Assembly (NCBI GenBank): GCA_003561325.1
Contig: PWWY01000185.1
Coordinates: forward strand, 1 to 7,968
Length of the DNA stretch: 7,968 bases
DNA from: Syntrophomonadaceae bacterium
Lineage (GTDB): Bacteria; Bacillota; Dethiobacteria; DTU022; UBA8154
Reading direction: 5' to 3'
The notes beneath the pieces are model-generated. The model saw only the letters and a program-made list of their open reading frames with translations. It ran no database searches and was not told the origin of the DNA. Shown here piece after piece: positions 1-4,864 of the stretch. The translations under genes were made by a program, and so were the position numbers. How positions within the stretch are numbered: position 1 is the stretch's first letter; each line of letters opens with the position of its first letter.

Positions 1-9
1 GTATCTCAT
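1..9 (-). CDS. Possible 5' end of a gene running off the left edge
   Basis: On the minus strand an ATG at 9-7 is followed by two codons (Arg, Tyr) before the window ends. A good ribosome binding site, GGAGG, lies 5 nt upstream of this ATG. A TATAAT hexamer on the same strand lies at 66-61, but no convincing -35 box is found at the right spacing. Only three codons are visible, so the product cannot be named. It could be the next gene of the GntR/ABC cluster or an unrelated gene brought next to it by the event that truncated the ABC gene. The call rests only on the RBS-ATG pair. Confidence 0.3.
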
Positions 10-108
10 CGGCACCTCCAGGGTGAGTTTTTGAAATCTTGATTATGCCTCAATACCTTTATTATACTATATCTTGCTTCAAATTACTAGCTATTTTATC
101 AATTCTTA

Positions 109-186
109 TCACGGATTCAGGGAAATATTTTTTAGCACCGGAACATTTTTATCATAACAAAAAGTAACATTAGTCAGCTCAATCAT
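109..186 (-). pseudogene. Truncated ABC transporter ATPase, N-terminal 25 codons only
   Basis: Directly after the GntR gene, on the same strand, an ATG overlaps the GntR stop as ATGA (186-183). It opens a frame reading MIELTNVTFCYDKN, then VPVLKNISLNP, then TGA at 111-109. This is the typical first beta-strand region of an ABC ATPase (I-L-N-V-x-F-x-Y ... L-x-N-I-S-L), which should be followed about 10 residues later by the Walker A loop. No Walker A, Q-loop or signature sequence follows in any minus-strand frame before the window edge; stops appear at once. YtrA-type regulators normally precede an ABC transporter ATPase with exactly this kind of overlap, so I read this as the stump of the regulated transporter gene, cut by a deletion or insertion with a breakpoint near 105-115. 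It is too short to function. Confidence 0.7.
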
Positions 187-551
187 GACACTTCACCTCG
201 CTTAATCATCTCAGCCAATTGTTTGGAGGTTATACCGATTTTTTTCGCCTCTTCAAGCATTGGTTGGAGATAATCCTGCTCAAACTGCTTACGCCTGGTG
301 ACAAGCAGTTTTTCTCGCGCCCCTTTTTTGACAAACATTCCTATACCGCGCTGCTTGTAGATTAAGCCAGCGTCTAGAAGAAATTGAAGCCCGTTACGGA
401 CAGTAGCCCGGTTAATATTGTAAAACCGAGAAAGCTCATTCTCGGAAGGGACTCTTTCCTCTTCTTCTAAATGCCCTTTTACTATTTCATCCATGAGAAT
501 GCGGGCTATTTGCTGAAATATAGGCTGATTATCGTCTAAGTGAACCTTCAA
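183..551 (-). CDS. GntR family transcriptional regulator, YtrA type
   Basis: A 122-residue protein with an N-terminal GntR winged-helix domain (about residues 10-76). It includes the family signature around VPSENELSRFYNINRATVR (34-52), where the recognition helix lies, and the wing GLIYKQRGIGMFV (62-74). The remaining ~45 residues are a short helical tail, as in the YtrA subfamily, not the large ligand domain of FadR or HutC types. The start is TTG at 551-549, chosen because GGAGG lies 7 nt upstream and the protein begins with the usual 'DNQPIFQQIA' region. It ends by overlapping an ABC ATPase start (ATGA). YtrA proteins are repressors of neighbouring ABC transporter operons and usually of themselves; a long palindrome over the promoter supports autorepression. 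The transporter it would control is truncated here, so its present target is unclear. The segment is AT-rich compared with the genes to the right. Confidence 0.93.
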   Translation of the reverse strand: MKVHLDDNQPIFQQIARILMDEIVKGHLEEEERVPSENELSRFYNINRATVRNGLQFLLDAGLIYKQRGIGMFVKKGAREKLLVTRRKQFEQDYLQPMLEEAKKIGITSKQLAEMIKRGEVS

Positions 552-592
552 TCAATCTCCTCCCACATTCAGCATTTTTTGTTTTCTGAAAC

Positions 593-638
593 CAGAATGG
601 TATGGTTGTATACCTGTATATACAACCATACCATTCTG
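593..638. promoter_or_regulatory. 46-bp perfect inverted repeat, probable GntR autoregulatory operator
   Basis: Two perfect 20-bp arms (593-612 and 619-638) flank a 6-nt centre. The inner part reads GTATA-N6-TATAC, matching the general GntR-family operator pattern of GT...AC half-sites. The repeat covers the -10 box of the GntR promoter and the start of its transcript, where bound repressor would block RNA polymerase. It is 42 bp upstream of the TTG start. It could also form an RNA hairpin, but no T-run follows on the minus strand, so a terminator is unlikely. Confidence 0.75.
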
Positions 639-653
639 CGCAAACCATGTCAA
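625..653 (-). promoter_or_regulatory. Promoter of the GntR regulator
   Basis: On the minus strand, a perfect -35 box TTGACA (653-648) is followed after 17 nt by TATGGT (630-625), a fair -10 box. The -10 box lies inside the right arm of the 46-bp inverted repeat, giving a repressor-controlled promoter. Predicted transcription starts near 618, about 67 nt before the start codon. Confidence 0.65.
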
Positions 654-719
654 GGTGTTTTTTTATATCTTGTAAATAATCATGAAGAAAGATGATCCGC
701 AAGAATCTTCTTTAAGTCA

Positions 720-748
720 TGTAAGAATAAAAATTGTAAGAATAAAAA
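720..748. repeat. Tandem 14-bp A-rich repeat upstream of the PadR promoter
   Basis: TGTAAGAATAAAAA occurs twice (720-733 and 735-748) with a period of 15 bp, ending 4 bp before the -35 box. The position and A-richness suit an UP element for RNA polymerase alpha-subunit contact, or a regulator site; this role is inferred. Confidence 0.6.
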
Positions 749-751
749 GGG

Positions 752-779
752 TTGACAATATATCACGCCAAGATATAAT
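752..779 (+). promoter_or_regulatory. Consensus sigma-A-type promoter of padR-DUF2812
   Basis: TTGACA (752-757), a 16-nt spacer, then TATAAT (774-779): both hexamers match consensus exactly. Transcription is expected near 786, leaving a leader of about 54 nt before the PadR ATG at 840. A promoter this strong next to an autoregulatory PadR gene usually needs repression, which fits the repeats around it. Confidence 0.8.
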
Positions 780-825
780 AGAAGTAATATATAACAATGC
801 TCGATATAATTCAACGTGATATATT
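757..825. promoter_or_regulatory. Inverted repeat framing the PadR promoter, candidate PadR operator
   Basis: AATATATCACG (757-767) and its exact reverse complement CGTGATATATT (815-825) are separated by 47 bp and bracket the -10 box and predicted start site. GATATAAT also occurs as a direct repeat at 772-779 and 803-810, 31 bp apart (about three helical turns). PadR proteins are dimers that typically repress their own operon through inverted repeats; the spacing here would suit two dimers or a DNA loop. Assignment to PadR is inferred from position. Confidence 0.5.
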
Positions 826-839
826 CAGGGAGGATAACC

Positions 840-1181
840 ATGGATTCTAAGCGATTACGCCAAAAATATTTACCCATGACCGAGACAGCGTACTACATTT
901 TGTTATCCCTGATCAGCCCCAGGCACGGCTACGGCATCATGCAGCATGTGGAGCAAATAACCGGAAAGAGGATCAAGCTCGGTGCGGGGACAGTCTACGG
1001 CACCCTCTCTAAAATGGAGATAGACCAACTCATTGTTCCTGTCGCCGAGGAAGAGCGGAGAAAAATCTACAAAATTACTGGCATCGGCATCGGGCTCCTT
1101 AAGCTCGAGCTGTTCCGGCTGCAGGAACTTGTTACCCACGGTAAACAAAAAATGGAGGAAATGACTGATGCGGGAAGTTAA
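840..1181 (+). CDS. PadR family transcriptional regulator
   Basis: A 113-residue PadR-type winged-helix protein. Family landmarks are ETAYYILLSLISPRHGYGIM (15-34, helix 1 and the HGYGI turn), LGAGTVYGTLSKME (47-60, the recognition helix) and the wing/strand region with ERRKIYKITGIG (72-83). It ends in a short C-terminal helix used for dimerisation. The ATG at 840 is chosen because AGGGAGG (827-833) lies 6 nt upstream; an in-frame GTG at 816 would run through that RBS and is rejected. The gene overlaps the DUF2812 gene by 14 nt, so the two are translationally coupled. PadR/DUF2812 pairs are common in Firmicutes, where the PadR protein represses its own operon in response to envelope or antimicrobial stress; the inducer here is unknown. 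Confidence 0.95.
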   Translation: MDSKRLRQKYLPMTETAYYILLSLISPRHGYGIMQHVEQITGKRIKLGAGTVYGTLSKMEIDQLIVPVAEEERRKIYKITGIGIGLLKLELFRLQELVTHGKQKMEEMTDAGS

Positions 1182-1710
1182 AACTGCCTGGCGGCTGTGG
1201 TGGGAGTGGAGTCCGGAAAGAATTGAAAACTGGCTGGAAGAAATGGCGCGACAAGGCTGGATCCTTTTTCAGGTCGACGTTGCTTCACTTAGATTCAAGT
1301 TTATGCGAGGAGAAGTGAATCAGATCCGCTATTGTACCGACTACCAGGAAAATCCAGGTGACGACTACTTCAAGCTGTTCAAGGATGACGGGTGGGAGCT
1401 GGTCTGGGCCGGTGCCTTTGGCTGGTACATCTGGCGGAAACCATATACCGGTGAAAGACCAGCTATCTACACGGATAAAGCGACAATGATCAACAAGACG
1501 AAGCGCTCCATCAAGGTTGCCGGGTCCATTCTCCTTTTTTATTTACTGTTATTCATGTTATTCTTCGTTCTCGGCCCGGGACTAAAGACGATCGAGGACA
1601 ACATCAGGCTTACAGTATCCTTGTCACTGGCAATCATCCCCCCGGTATTTATCTTCGTGCAATTGATCCGGTATAACAGAAAGCTTGGTCGCGACAGGAT
1701 CAGAGAATAA
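1168..1710 (+). CDS. DUF2812 domain membrane protein
   Basis: A 180-residue protein with a soluble, aromatic-rich N-terminal DUF2812 domain (about 8-93). It includes 'ENWLEEMARQGWILFQVD' (20-37), a FKF strand (43-45), the IRYCTDYQ strand (53-60) and 'DDGWELVWAGAFGWYIWRK' (73-91). Two transmembrane segments follow, near 115-137 and 147-167, and then a basic tail that should face the cytoplasm. The start at 1168 overlaps the end of padR and has GGAGG 9 nt upstream. Members of this family are nearly always paired with a PadR regulator; the biochemical role is not established, and a part in sensing or answering membrane stress is only an inference from the pairing. No sign of truncation. Confidence 0.9.
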   Translation: MREVKTAWRLWWEWSPERIENWLEEMARQGWILFQVDVASLRFKFMRGEVNQIRYCTDYQENPGDDYFKLFKDDGWELVWAGAFGWYIWRKPYTGERPAIYTDKATMINKTKRSIKVAGSILLFYLLLFMLFFVLGPGLKTIEDNIRLTVSLSLAIIPPVFIFVQLIRYNRKLGRDRIRE

Positions 1711-1858
1711 CTAATCACAAGATTGTTCTATTCTATCAATTTAAAATATAAGGCTGTTGATTGCAGCGTATTGGCAAACAACATCAAAATGATGAGAATT
1801 TTATTAAAGCTGGAATTTATACCCATCCAGCTAAGACACCATGCAAGAGCGGATGGTG
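1711..1858. other. AT-rich spacer after DUF2812 with two small inverted repeats
   Basis: This gap has no supported gene. It contains AGCTGG/CCAGCT (1808-1813 and 1827-1832, 13-nt loop) and, directly after it, ACACCAT/ATGGTGT (1836-1842 and 1853-1859, 10-nt loop). Neither has a T-run behind it, so neither looks like an intrinsic terminator. The second repeat touches the -35 box of the next predicted promoter and could be an operator. Confidence 0.4.
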
Positions 1859-1887
1859 TTGATTTAGTACATATGAGAAAGTATTTT
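1859..1887 (+). promoter_or_regulatory. Possible promoter for the small membrane protein
   Basis: TTGATT (1859-1864), a 17-nt spacer and TATTTT (1882-1887) give a moderate promoter. The transcript would begin near 1894, leaving a leader of about 95 nt that contains a hairpin followed by a T-run. Both hexamers deviate from consensus. Confidence 0.35.
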
Positions 1888-1933
1888 TAAAGATTTTGAA
1901 GGTACCCACGGTGAACTTGAGTGCATAGAGTTG

Positions 1934-1967
1934 ATCATTCCTACTCTCGCGGAAATGATGTTTTTTT
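1934..1967 (+). terminator. Terminator- or attenuator-like hairpin before the small membrane protein
   Basis: ATCATT-CC (1934-1941) pairs with GG-A-AATGAT (1951-1959), giving 8 bp with one bulged A and a 9-nt loop. One base later a run of seven T follows (1961-1967). The stem is weak, so termination efficiency is uncertain. It sits between the predicted promoter and the ATG at 1990. The loop sequence CTCTC (1944-1948) is complementary to GAGAG in the RBS (1975-1979), so it might act on translation instead. Confidence 0.4.
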
Positions 1968-1989
1968 CATGAAAGAGAGGGATGTAAAG

Positions 1990-2361
1990 ATGAACCTCGC
2001 AGGCTTCAGCATCGGATTGGCTGTCCTCGGGGCAGTAGCCTGGCTGGTCCTTAACAGGAAAAACAAAACCCCATTTTATCATGGGTTCCTCGGGGCTTTG
2101 CTTCTGCCGGCCTGGGTTTGGCTTGGTTTAATCTACGCCCTGGGACCGTGGCATGACTTGAGAGCAGGAGCTTTCAGGTTTGTCGGGTCTGTTTTGGTTG
2201 CCCCTTTTCATCTTACATTCTACCTTTTTGGCGGAGACACCCACTACCTGGTTGTTTTCTTCGCCGCGGCATGTACGGGTTTTTTCCTGGGCCTGGGCCT
2301 GGGGTTCCTGCGACGGGGGCGGCTTGAAAAAAAACAAGTGGGGAAAACAGGTGATGGTTAG
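1990..2361 (+). CDS. Small multi-pass membrane protein of unknown function
   Basis: A 123-residue hydrophobic protein that I do not recognise. It has four likely membrane segments: about 3-21, 32-51, 63-81 and 87-107. A basic loop RKNKT (23-27) and a basic C-terminal tail (RRGRLEKK, 108-115) suggest that the ends of these helices face the cytoplasm. Helix 4 is glycine-rich (TGFFLGLGLGF). The ATG at 1990 is preferred because AGAGG lies 9 nt upstream; an in-frame ATG at 1969 and GTG at 1921 lack an RBS. The gene lies 108 nt before hgcA on the same strand, but a separate promoter-like -10 box lies between them, so co-transcription is possible but not shown. No cysteine pair or histidine-rich site points to metal transport. 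Confidence 0.7.
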   Translation: MNLAGFSIGLAVLGAVAWLVLNRKNKTPFYHGFLGALLLPAWVWLGLIYALGPWHDLRAGAFRFVGSVLVAPFHLTFYLFGGDTHYLVVFFAAACTGFFLGLGLGFLRRGRLEKKQVGKTGDG

Positions 2362-2409
2362 TTGGGGGAAGACGGGTTTAACATTTTGACTGCAATCTGC
2401 CTTGTTTCG

Positions 2410-2418
2410 TGGTACAAT
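2410..2418 (+). promoter_or_regulatory. Extended -10 promoter element of hgcAB
   Basis: TGG-TACAAT (2410-2418) is an extended -10 element, one mismatch from TATAAT, 51 nt before the hgcA ATG. A TTGACT at 2386-2391 lies 21 nt upstream, too far for a normal -35 box, so the promoter would depend on the TGn extension. No operator for an ArsR-type regulator is evident. Confidence 0.45.
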
Positions 2419-2469
2419 GACTAAAGATGGATCTTGCGATTATACTGCCTTCGGGGAAGGGTTTTGAAG

Positions 2470-3606
2470 ATGGAACGGCTTGATATGTGCTCTCCTTCCA
2501 GCTGCTGCAGTGCCCCCCAGGGCCCGGCGCCATACAGCTACGATGACCCGGACCAAGACTTCCCCTGGGTCGAGGAACTCATCGACAGTGCGACCGGTAA
2601 AATTAGACGCGTGAAAACCCGGCTGGAGTTCCAGGATACCCTGGGCGCCATCAAGGCCAGGCTGGGCATCAACCGGGACAACTACAAGGTTTCCCCCGGT
2701 CTCTACGCCGTTGGACAGCCCGATGCTCAATCGCCTGTGCTGGTCACGGCCAATTACAAGCTCACTTTTGATGCCCTGCGAAAAGAGCTGCCCGATCAAA
2801 ACCTCTGGATTTTGGTCCTGGACACAAAAGGAATCAATGTGTGGTGTGCTGCGGGGAAAGGCACCTTTGGCACACAAGAACTGGTGCAGCGCATCAACCA
2901 GGTCCAGCTGGCGAAGATCATCGCCCATCGAACCCTCATCCTGCCCCAGCTGGGAGCCCCGGGGGTGAGTGCCCACGCGATCAAACAACGTACAGGATTT
3001 AGCGTCGTCTACGGTCCTGTGAGGGCCGCGGATATTTCCCGGTTTCTCCGCAATAATCTCAAGGCCACCGGGGAGATGAGAACCGTCCATTTTACTTTGA
3101 AAGACAGGCTCACGGTGATCCCGGTCGAATTCAAGCTCTCCCTGAAACTCTTTCCCCTATTTTTTGCCCTGCTGCTTATCTTTAACCTGGTTCAACCCGG
3201 TGAAGTTCACGCTGCGGAAGTCCTGGTGCAAACCCTTTACAATTTTATTCCCTACATGATTGCCCTTGCCCTGGGGACACTGGGGATTGCCGTCCTGCTT
3301 CCCTATATTCCCTTGCGATCTTTTGCCCTGAAAGGGCTCTTGCTGGGCCTCCCCTGGGCAGCGCTGGTGGTCAAATACCACGGCACCTTTTACTTTCCCG
3401 GCAGCCCGCTCATCGCCGCAGCAAACGTCCTGTTCCTCACTGCGATCACATCATTTTTAGCACTCAACTTCACCGGCTCCACCACCTATACATCCTTGTC
3501 CGGGGTGCAAAAAGAAACCATCATCTCCGTTCCGGTGATCATCCTGGCCGCCCTGGTCGGACTGGGGCTGGCCCTGTCGTATAAAATATCATTGTTTATG
3601 GCTTGA
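2470..3606 (+). CDS. hgcA: HgcA, corrinoid protein of mercury methylation
   Basis: HgcA carries a methyl group on a corrinoid cofactor and passes it to Hg(II), forming methylmercury with HgcB. The 378-residue protein has a corrinoid-binding domain with the diagnostic cap-helix motif NVWCAAGKGTFGT (123-135); Cys126 is the expected lower axial ligand to cobalt. Other family segments are LYAVGQPDAQSPVLVTANYKL (79-98), LPQLGAPGVSAHAIK (158-172) and VVYGPVRAADI (179-189). Five membrane helices follow (about 223-241, 253-279, 285-302, 312-332, 351-371), with the conserved FTGSTTYTSLSGVQKE (334-349) before the last. The ATG at 2470 is chosen for GGGGAAGG 9 nt upstream; an in-frame TTG at 2464 is too close and TTG 2434 lacks an RBS. 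The N-terminus has a cysteine cluster (C7, C12, C13) beyond the core domain. hgcB follows after 12 nt. Identification is very secure. Confidence 0.97.
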   Translation: MERLDMCSPSSCCSAPQGPAPYSYDDPDQDFPWVEELIDSATGKIRRVKTRLEFQDTLGAIKARLGINRDNYKVSPGLYAVGQPDAQSPVLVTANYKLTFDALRKELPDQNLWILVLDTKGINVWCAAGKGTFGTQELVQRINQVQLAKIIAHRTLILPQLGAPGVSAHAIKQRTGFSVVYGPVRAADISRFLRNNLKATGEMRTVHFTLKDRLTVIPVEFKLSLKLFPLFFALLLIFNLVQPGEVHAAEVLVQTLYNFIPYMIALALGTLGIAVLLPYIPLRSFALKGLLLGLPWAALVVKYHGTFYFPGSPLIAAANVLFLTAITSFLALNFTGSTTYTSLSGVQKETIISVPVIILAALVGLGLALSYKISLFMA

Positions 3607-3618
3607 GGAGGAAGGTTA

Positions 3619-3921
3619 ATGAAGTTAGCATACTTACGGAATGTAACAACGCTGCAACTGGATGCCGATGGGTGCACGGGCTGTCAAATCTGCACCCATG
3701 TCTGCCCCCACCGGGTATTTAGCATGGAAAACAGGAAAGCCCGGATCGTTGACAGGGAGTCCTGCATGGAATGCGGCGCATGTGCCAGGAACTGCCCTGC
3801 TTCGGCCATTACAGTACGGTCCGGGGTCGGCTGAGCTTATGCCATTATTCTTGGCAAGCTCACTGGACGTGAGCCAAGCTGCGGCTGCCCGGATACCGGG
3901 GCGGAGAAGACGTGTTGCTAG
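3619..3921 (+). CDS. hgcB: HgcB ferredoxin with in-frame TGA at codon 72 (candidate selenoprotein)
   Basis: HgcB is the small [4Fe-4S] ferredoxin that supplies electrons to HgcA's corrinoid. Seen here: RYLxxVTTL-like start (YLRNVTTLQLD, 5-15) and two cluster motifs, C19-x2-C22-x2-C25-x3-C29-P and C49-x2-C52-x2-C55-x3-C59-P. The segment ITVRSGVG (64-71) is followed by a TGA at 3832-3834. Conventional calling would end there at 71 residues. The frame stays open for 28 codons (AYAIILGKLTGREPSCGC, then PDTGAEKTCC) to TAG at 3919-3921, giving 100 residues, the usual family length, with the expected terminal Cys-Cys. From memory, HgcB has an essential cysteine (Cys73 in Desulfovibrio ND132) in this GVG-Cys-A context, so TGA replaces exactly that codon. 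A SECIS-like hairpin follows. I favour selenocysteine; a nonsense mutation or base error is possible. AGGAGG lies 7 nt before the ATG. Confidence 0.9.
3832..3834 (+). other. In-frame TGA, candidate selenocysteine codon (residue 72 of HgcB)
   Basis: The codons around it read GTC-GGC-TGA-GCT-TAT, Val-Gly-stop-Ala-Tyr. A single base change from TGC or TGT would restore the family's cysteine. TGA serves as an ordinary stop for hgcA (3604-3606) and for the nitroreductase gene, so a general reassignment of TGA is excluded; any readthrough must be local and signal-dependent. Confidence 0.6.
3850..3878 (+). promoter_or_regulatory. SECIS-like stem-loop downstream of the hgcB TGA
   Basis: GCTCAC (3858-3863) pairs perfectly with GTGAGC (3869-3874) around a 5-nt loop TGGAC. 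A lower stem CTTG/CAAG (3850-3853 with 3875-3878) is separated by a 4-nt bulge GCAA on the 5' side. The loop begins 29 nt after the TGA and has G at its second and third positions. As I recall the bacterial SECIS search rules, they ask for an apical loop 16-37 nt from UGA, a stem of at least 4 bp and a G in the first two loop positions; this element meets them. It lies within the coding frame (KLTGREPS), as bacterial SECIS elements do. Confidence 0.5.
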
Positions 3922-3952
3922 TTTATTTCTTTCCACTATTGATGTATTTCAG

Positions 3953-3968
3953 CCGGCATGGATGCCGG
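3953..3968 (+). other. GC-rich hairpin after hgcB
   Basis: CCGGCA (3953-3958) pairs with TGCCGG (3963-3968) around a TGGA tetraloop, 31 nt after the extended hgcB stop. There is no T-run behind it, so it may stabilise the 3' end of the hgcAB transcript or pause polymerase, but it is not a standard intrinsic terminator. Nothing else clear was found in the 3922-4094 gap apart from the RBS of the next gene. Confidence 0.4.
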
Positions 3969-4094
3969 AGCAGCCCTGAGAACACGGGGGAGGGAATCCC
4001 AGGTTTTACCCCTGCAGGGATTAGAAAGTTCCTGCATCAGATGGCACGGCAGTCGTCTTTACAGCATAGAACGAGCAGGGAGGTCTGAGATCAA

Positions 4095-4742
4095 ATGACG
4101 GATAAACTAAGCGTGAAAGAAGCCCTGGAATCCAGGCGCAGCATCAGGAAATTCAAACCGGATCCGGTTCCCCAGGACATGGTGAACGCGCTGCTGGAGG
4201 CGGCCAGGTTGGCCCCATCAGCCAGCAACACGCAGCCCTGGCGGTTCATGGTTGTCACGGACAAGCAGCAGCGCCAGGCATTGGCCGGGTTGGGCGGCGG
4301 CCAGAGGCAGTTACGGGAAGCCCCCTTGATTTTCGTCTGCTGCGGCGACCTTGCGAGCATGAAAGGGGAATCGCTGGACAAGCAGCGCCGGGGGCTGCTG
4401 GAGGCGGGGGGATACGAAGATATCGGCGTCAACCTGGAATGGTTCAAGAACCGCTCTGCCGGAGAAACGACCCTGCTCCAACAAATCGCCAAGATAGAGG
4501 CCAATCTTTTTATCGCCGTAGAACATATGGTATTGCGAGCCGTTTCCCTGGGCCTCGGCACTTGTTGGACCGGGGCTTTTGACAGGGAAAAACTGCGAAC
4601 AACCTTTAAACTCCCGGAAAACATTCTCCCGTTGATCCTGCTTCCCACGGGTTATCCCGCCCAGGCTCCAGCGCCGCGCCCGCGCCTTCCCCTGGAAGCG
4701 ATCACCATTGAACCGCCAGAAGAGATAGACATCACGACATGA
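4095..4742 (+). CDS. Nitroreductase family FMN oxidoreductase
   Basis: A 215-residue protein of the NAD(P)H-dependent nitroreductase fold, expected to be a cytoplasmic homodimer with one FMN per active site at the subunit interface. Visible motifs are RRSIRKF (14-20, FMN phosphate and ribityl binding), PSASNTQPW (41-49, isoalloxazine contacts), LGLGTCWTG (152-160, the family's G-x-x-W/C region) and LLPTGYPAQ (182-190, the C-terminal strand). Length is normal. The ATG at 4095 has GGGAGG 11 nt upstream, a rather long spacing but the only good choice, and the protein begins with the standard 'SVKEALESRRSIR'. The natural substrate cannot be told from sequence; such enzymes reduce nitro compounds, quinones or flavins. 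It lies 173 nt beyond the extended hgcB end and may be co-transcribed with it, as no strong terminator separates them. Confidence 0.95.
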   Translation: MTDKLSVKEALESRRSIRKFKPDPVPQDMVNALLEAARLAPSASNTQPWRFMVVTDKQQRQALAGLGGGQRQLREAPLIFVCCGDLASMKGESLDKQRRGLLEAGGYEDIGVNLEWFKNRSAGETTLLQQIAKIEANLFIAVEHMVLRAVSLGLGTCWTGAFDREKLRTTFKLPENILPLILLPTGYPAQAPAPRPRLPLEAITIEPPEEIDITT

Positions 4743-4835
4743 AATTGCAGCTGCAGCGTCGGCTCTAATGAAGCGGTATGTTATTTTACACAGAACTCGC
4801 AGGCAAAGCGCAGCCCCAGGAGAAACTAGCCTCCA

Positions 4836-4864
4836 GGGTGCCTCGAGCGGCCCGGTTCTTTTTT
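4836..4864 (+). terminator. Weak candidate terminator after the nitroreductase gene
   Basis: GG-T-GCC (4837-4842) can pair with GGCCC (4849-4853) with a bulged T, forming a 5-bp GC-rich stem. After GGTTC, six T residues follow (4859-4864). The distance from stem to T-run and the bulge make it suboptimal, but it is the best terminator-like site between the nitroreductase gene and the LuxR gene. Confidence 0.3.

Noticed and set aside
690..715. Hairpin between the GntR and PadR promoters as a terminator
   Set aside because: AAGAAAGAT and AATCTTCTT pair imperfectly around a short loop, and the stem is AT-rich with no clear T-run. Divergent promoters on either side leave no transcript for it to end.
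1711..1890. 59 further open codons directly in frame after the DUF2812 TAA
   Set aside because: The DUF2812 protein is already full-length with two membrane helices. The extension is AT-rich, has no recognisable sequence and no RBS; it contains no TGA that would suggest recoding.
3619..3921. General reassignment of TGA to Trp or Gly as the explanation for the hgcB stop
   Set aside because: TGA ends the hgcA and nitroreductase genes at family-appropriate points, and tryptophan is encoded by TGG throughout. The reading of TGA, if any, must be local.
3619..3921. Frameshift as the cause of the short hgcB
   Set aside because: The sequence on both sides of the TGA stays in a single frame and gives HgcB-like sequence to the terminal Cys-Cys, so no base has been gained or lost.
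3634..3936. 100-codon minus-strand frame opposite hgcB
   Set aside because: The plus strand carries two perfect ferredoxin motifs; the opposite frame has no RBS or motif.
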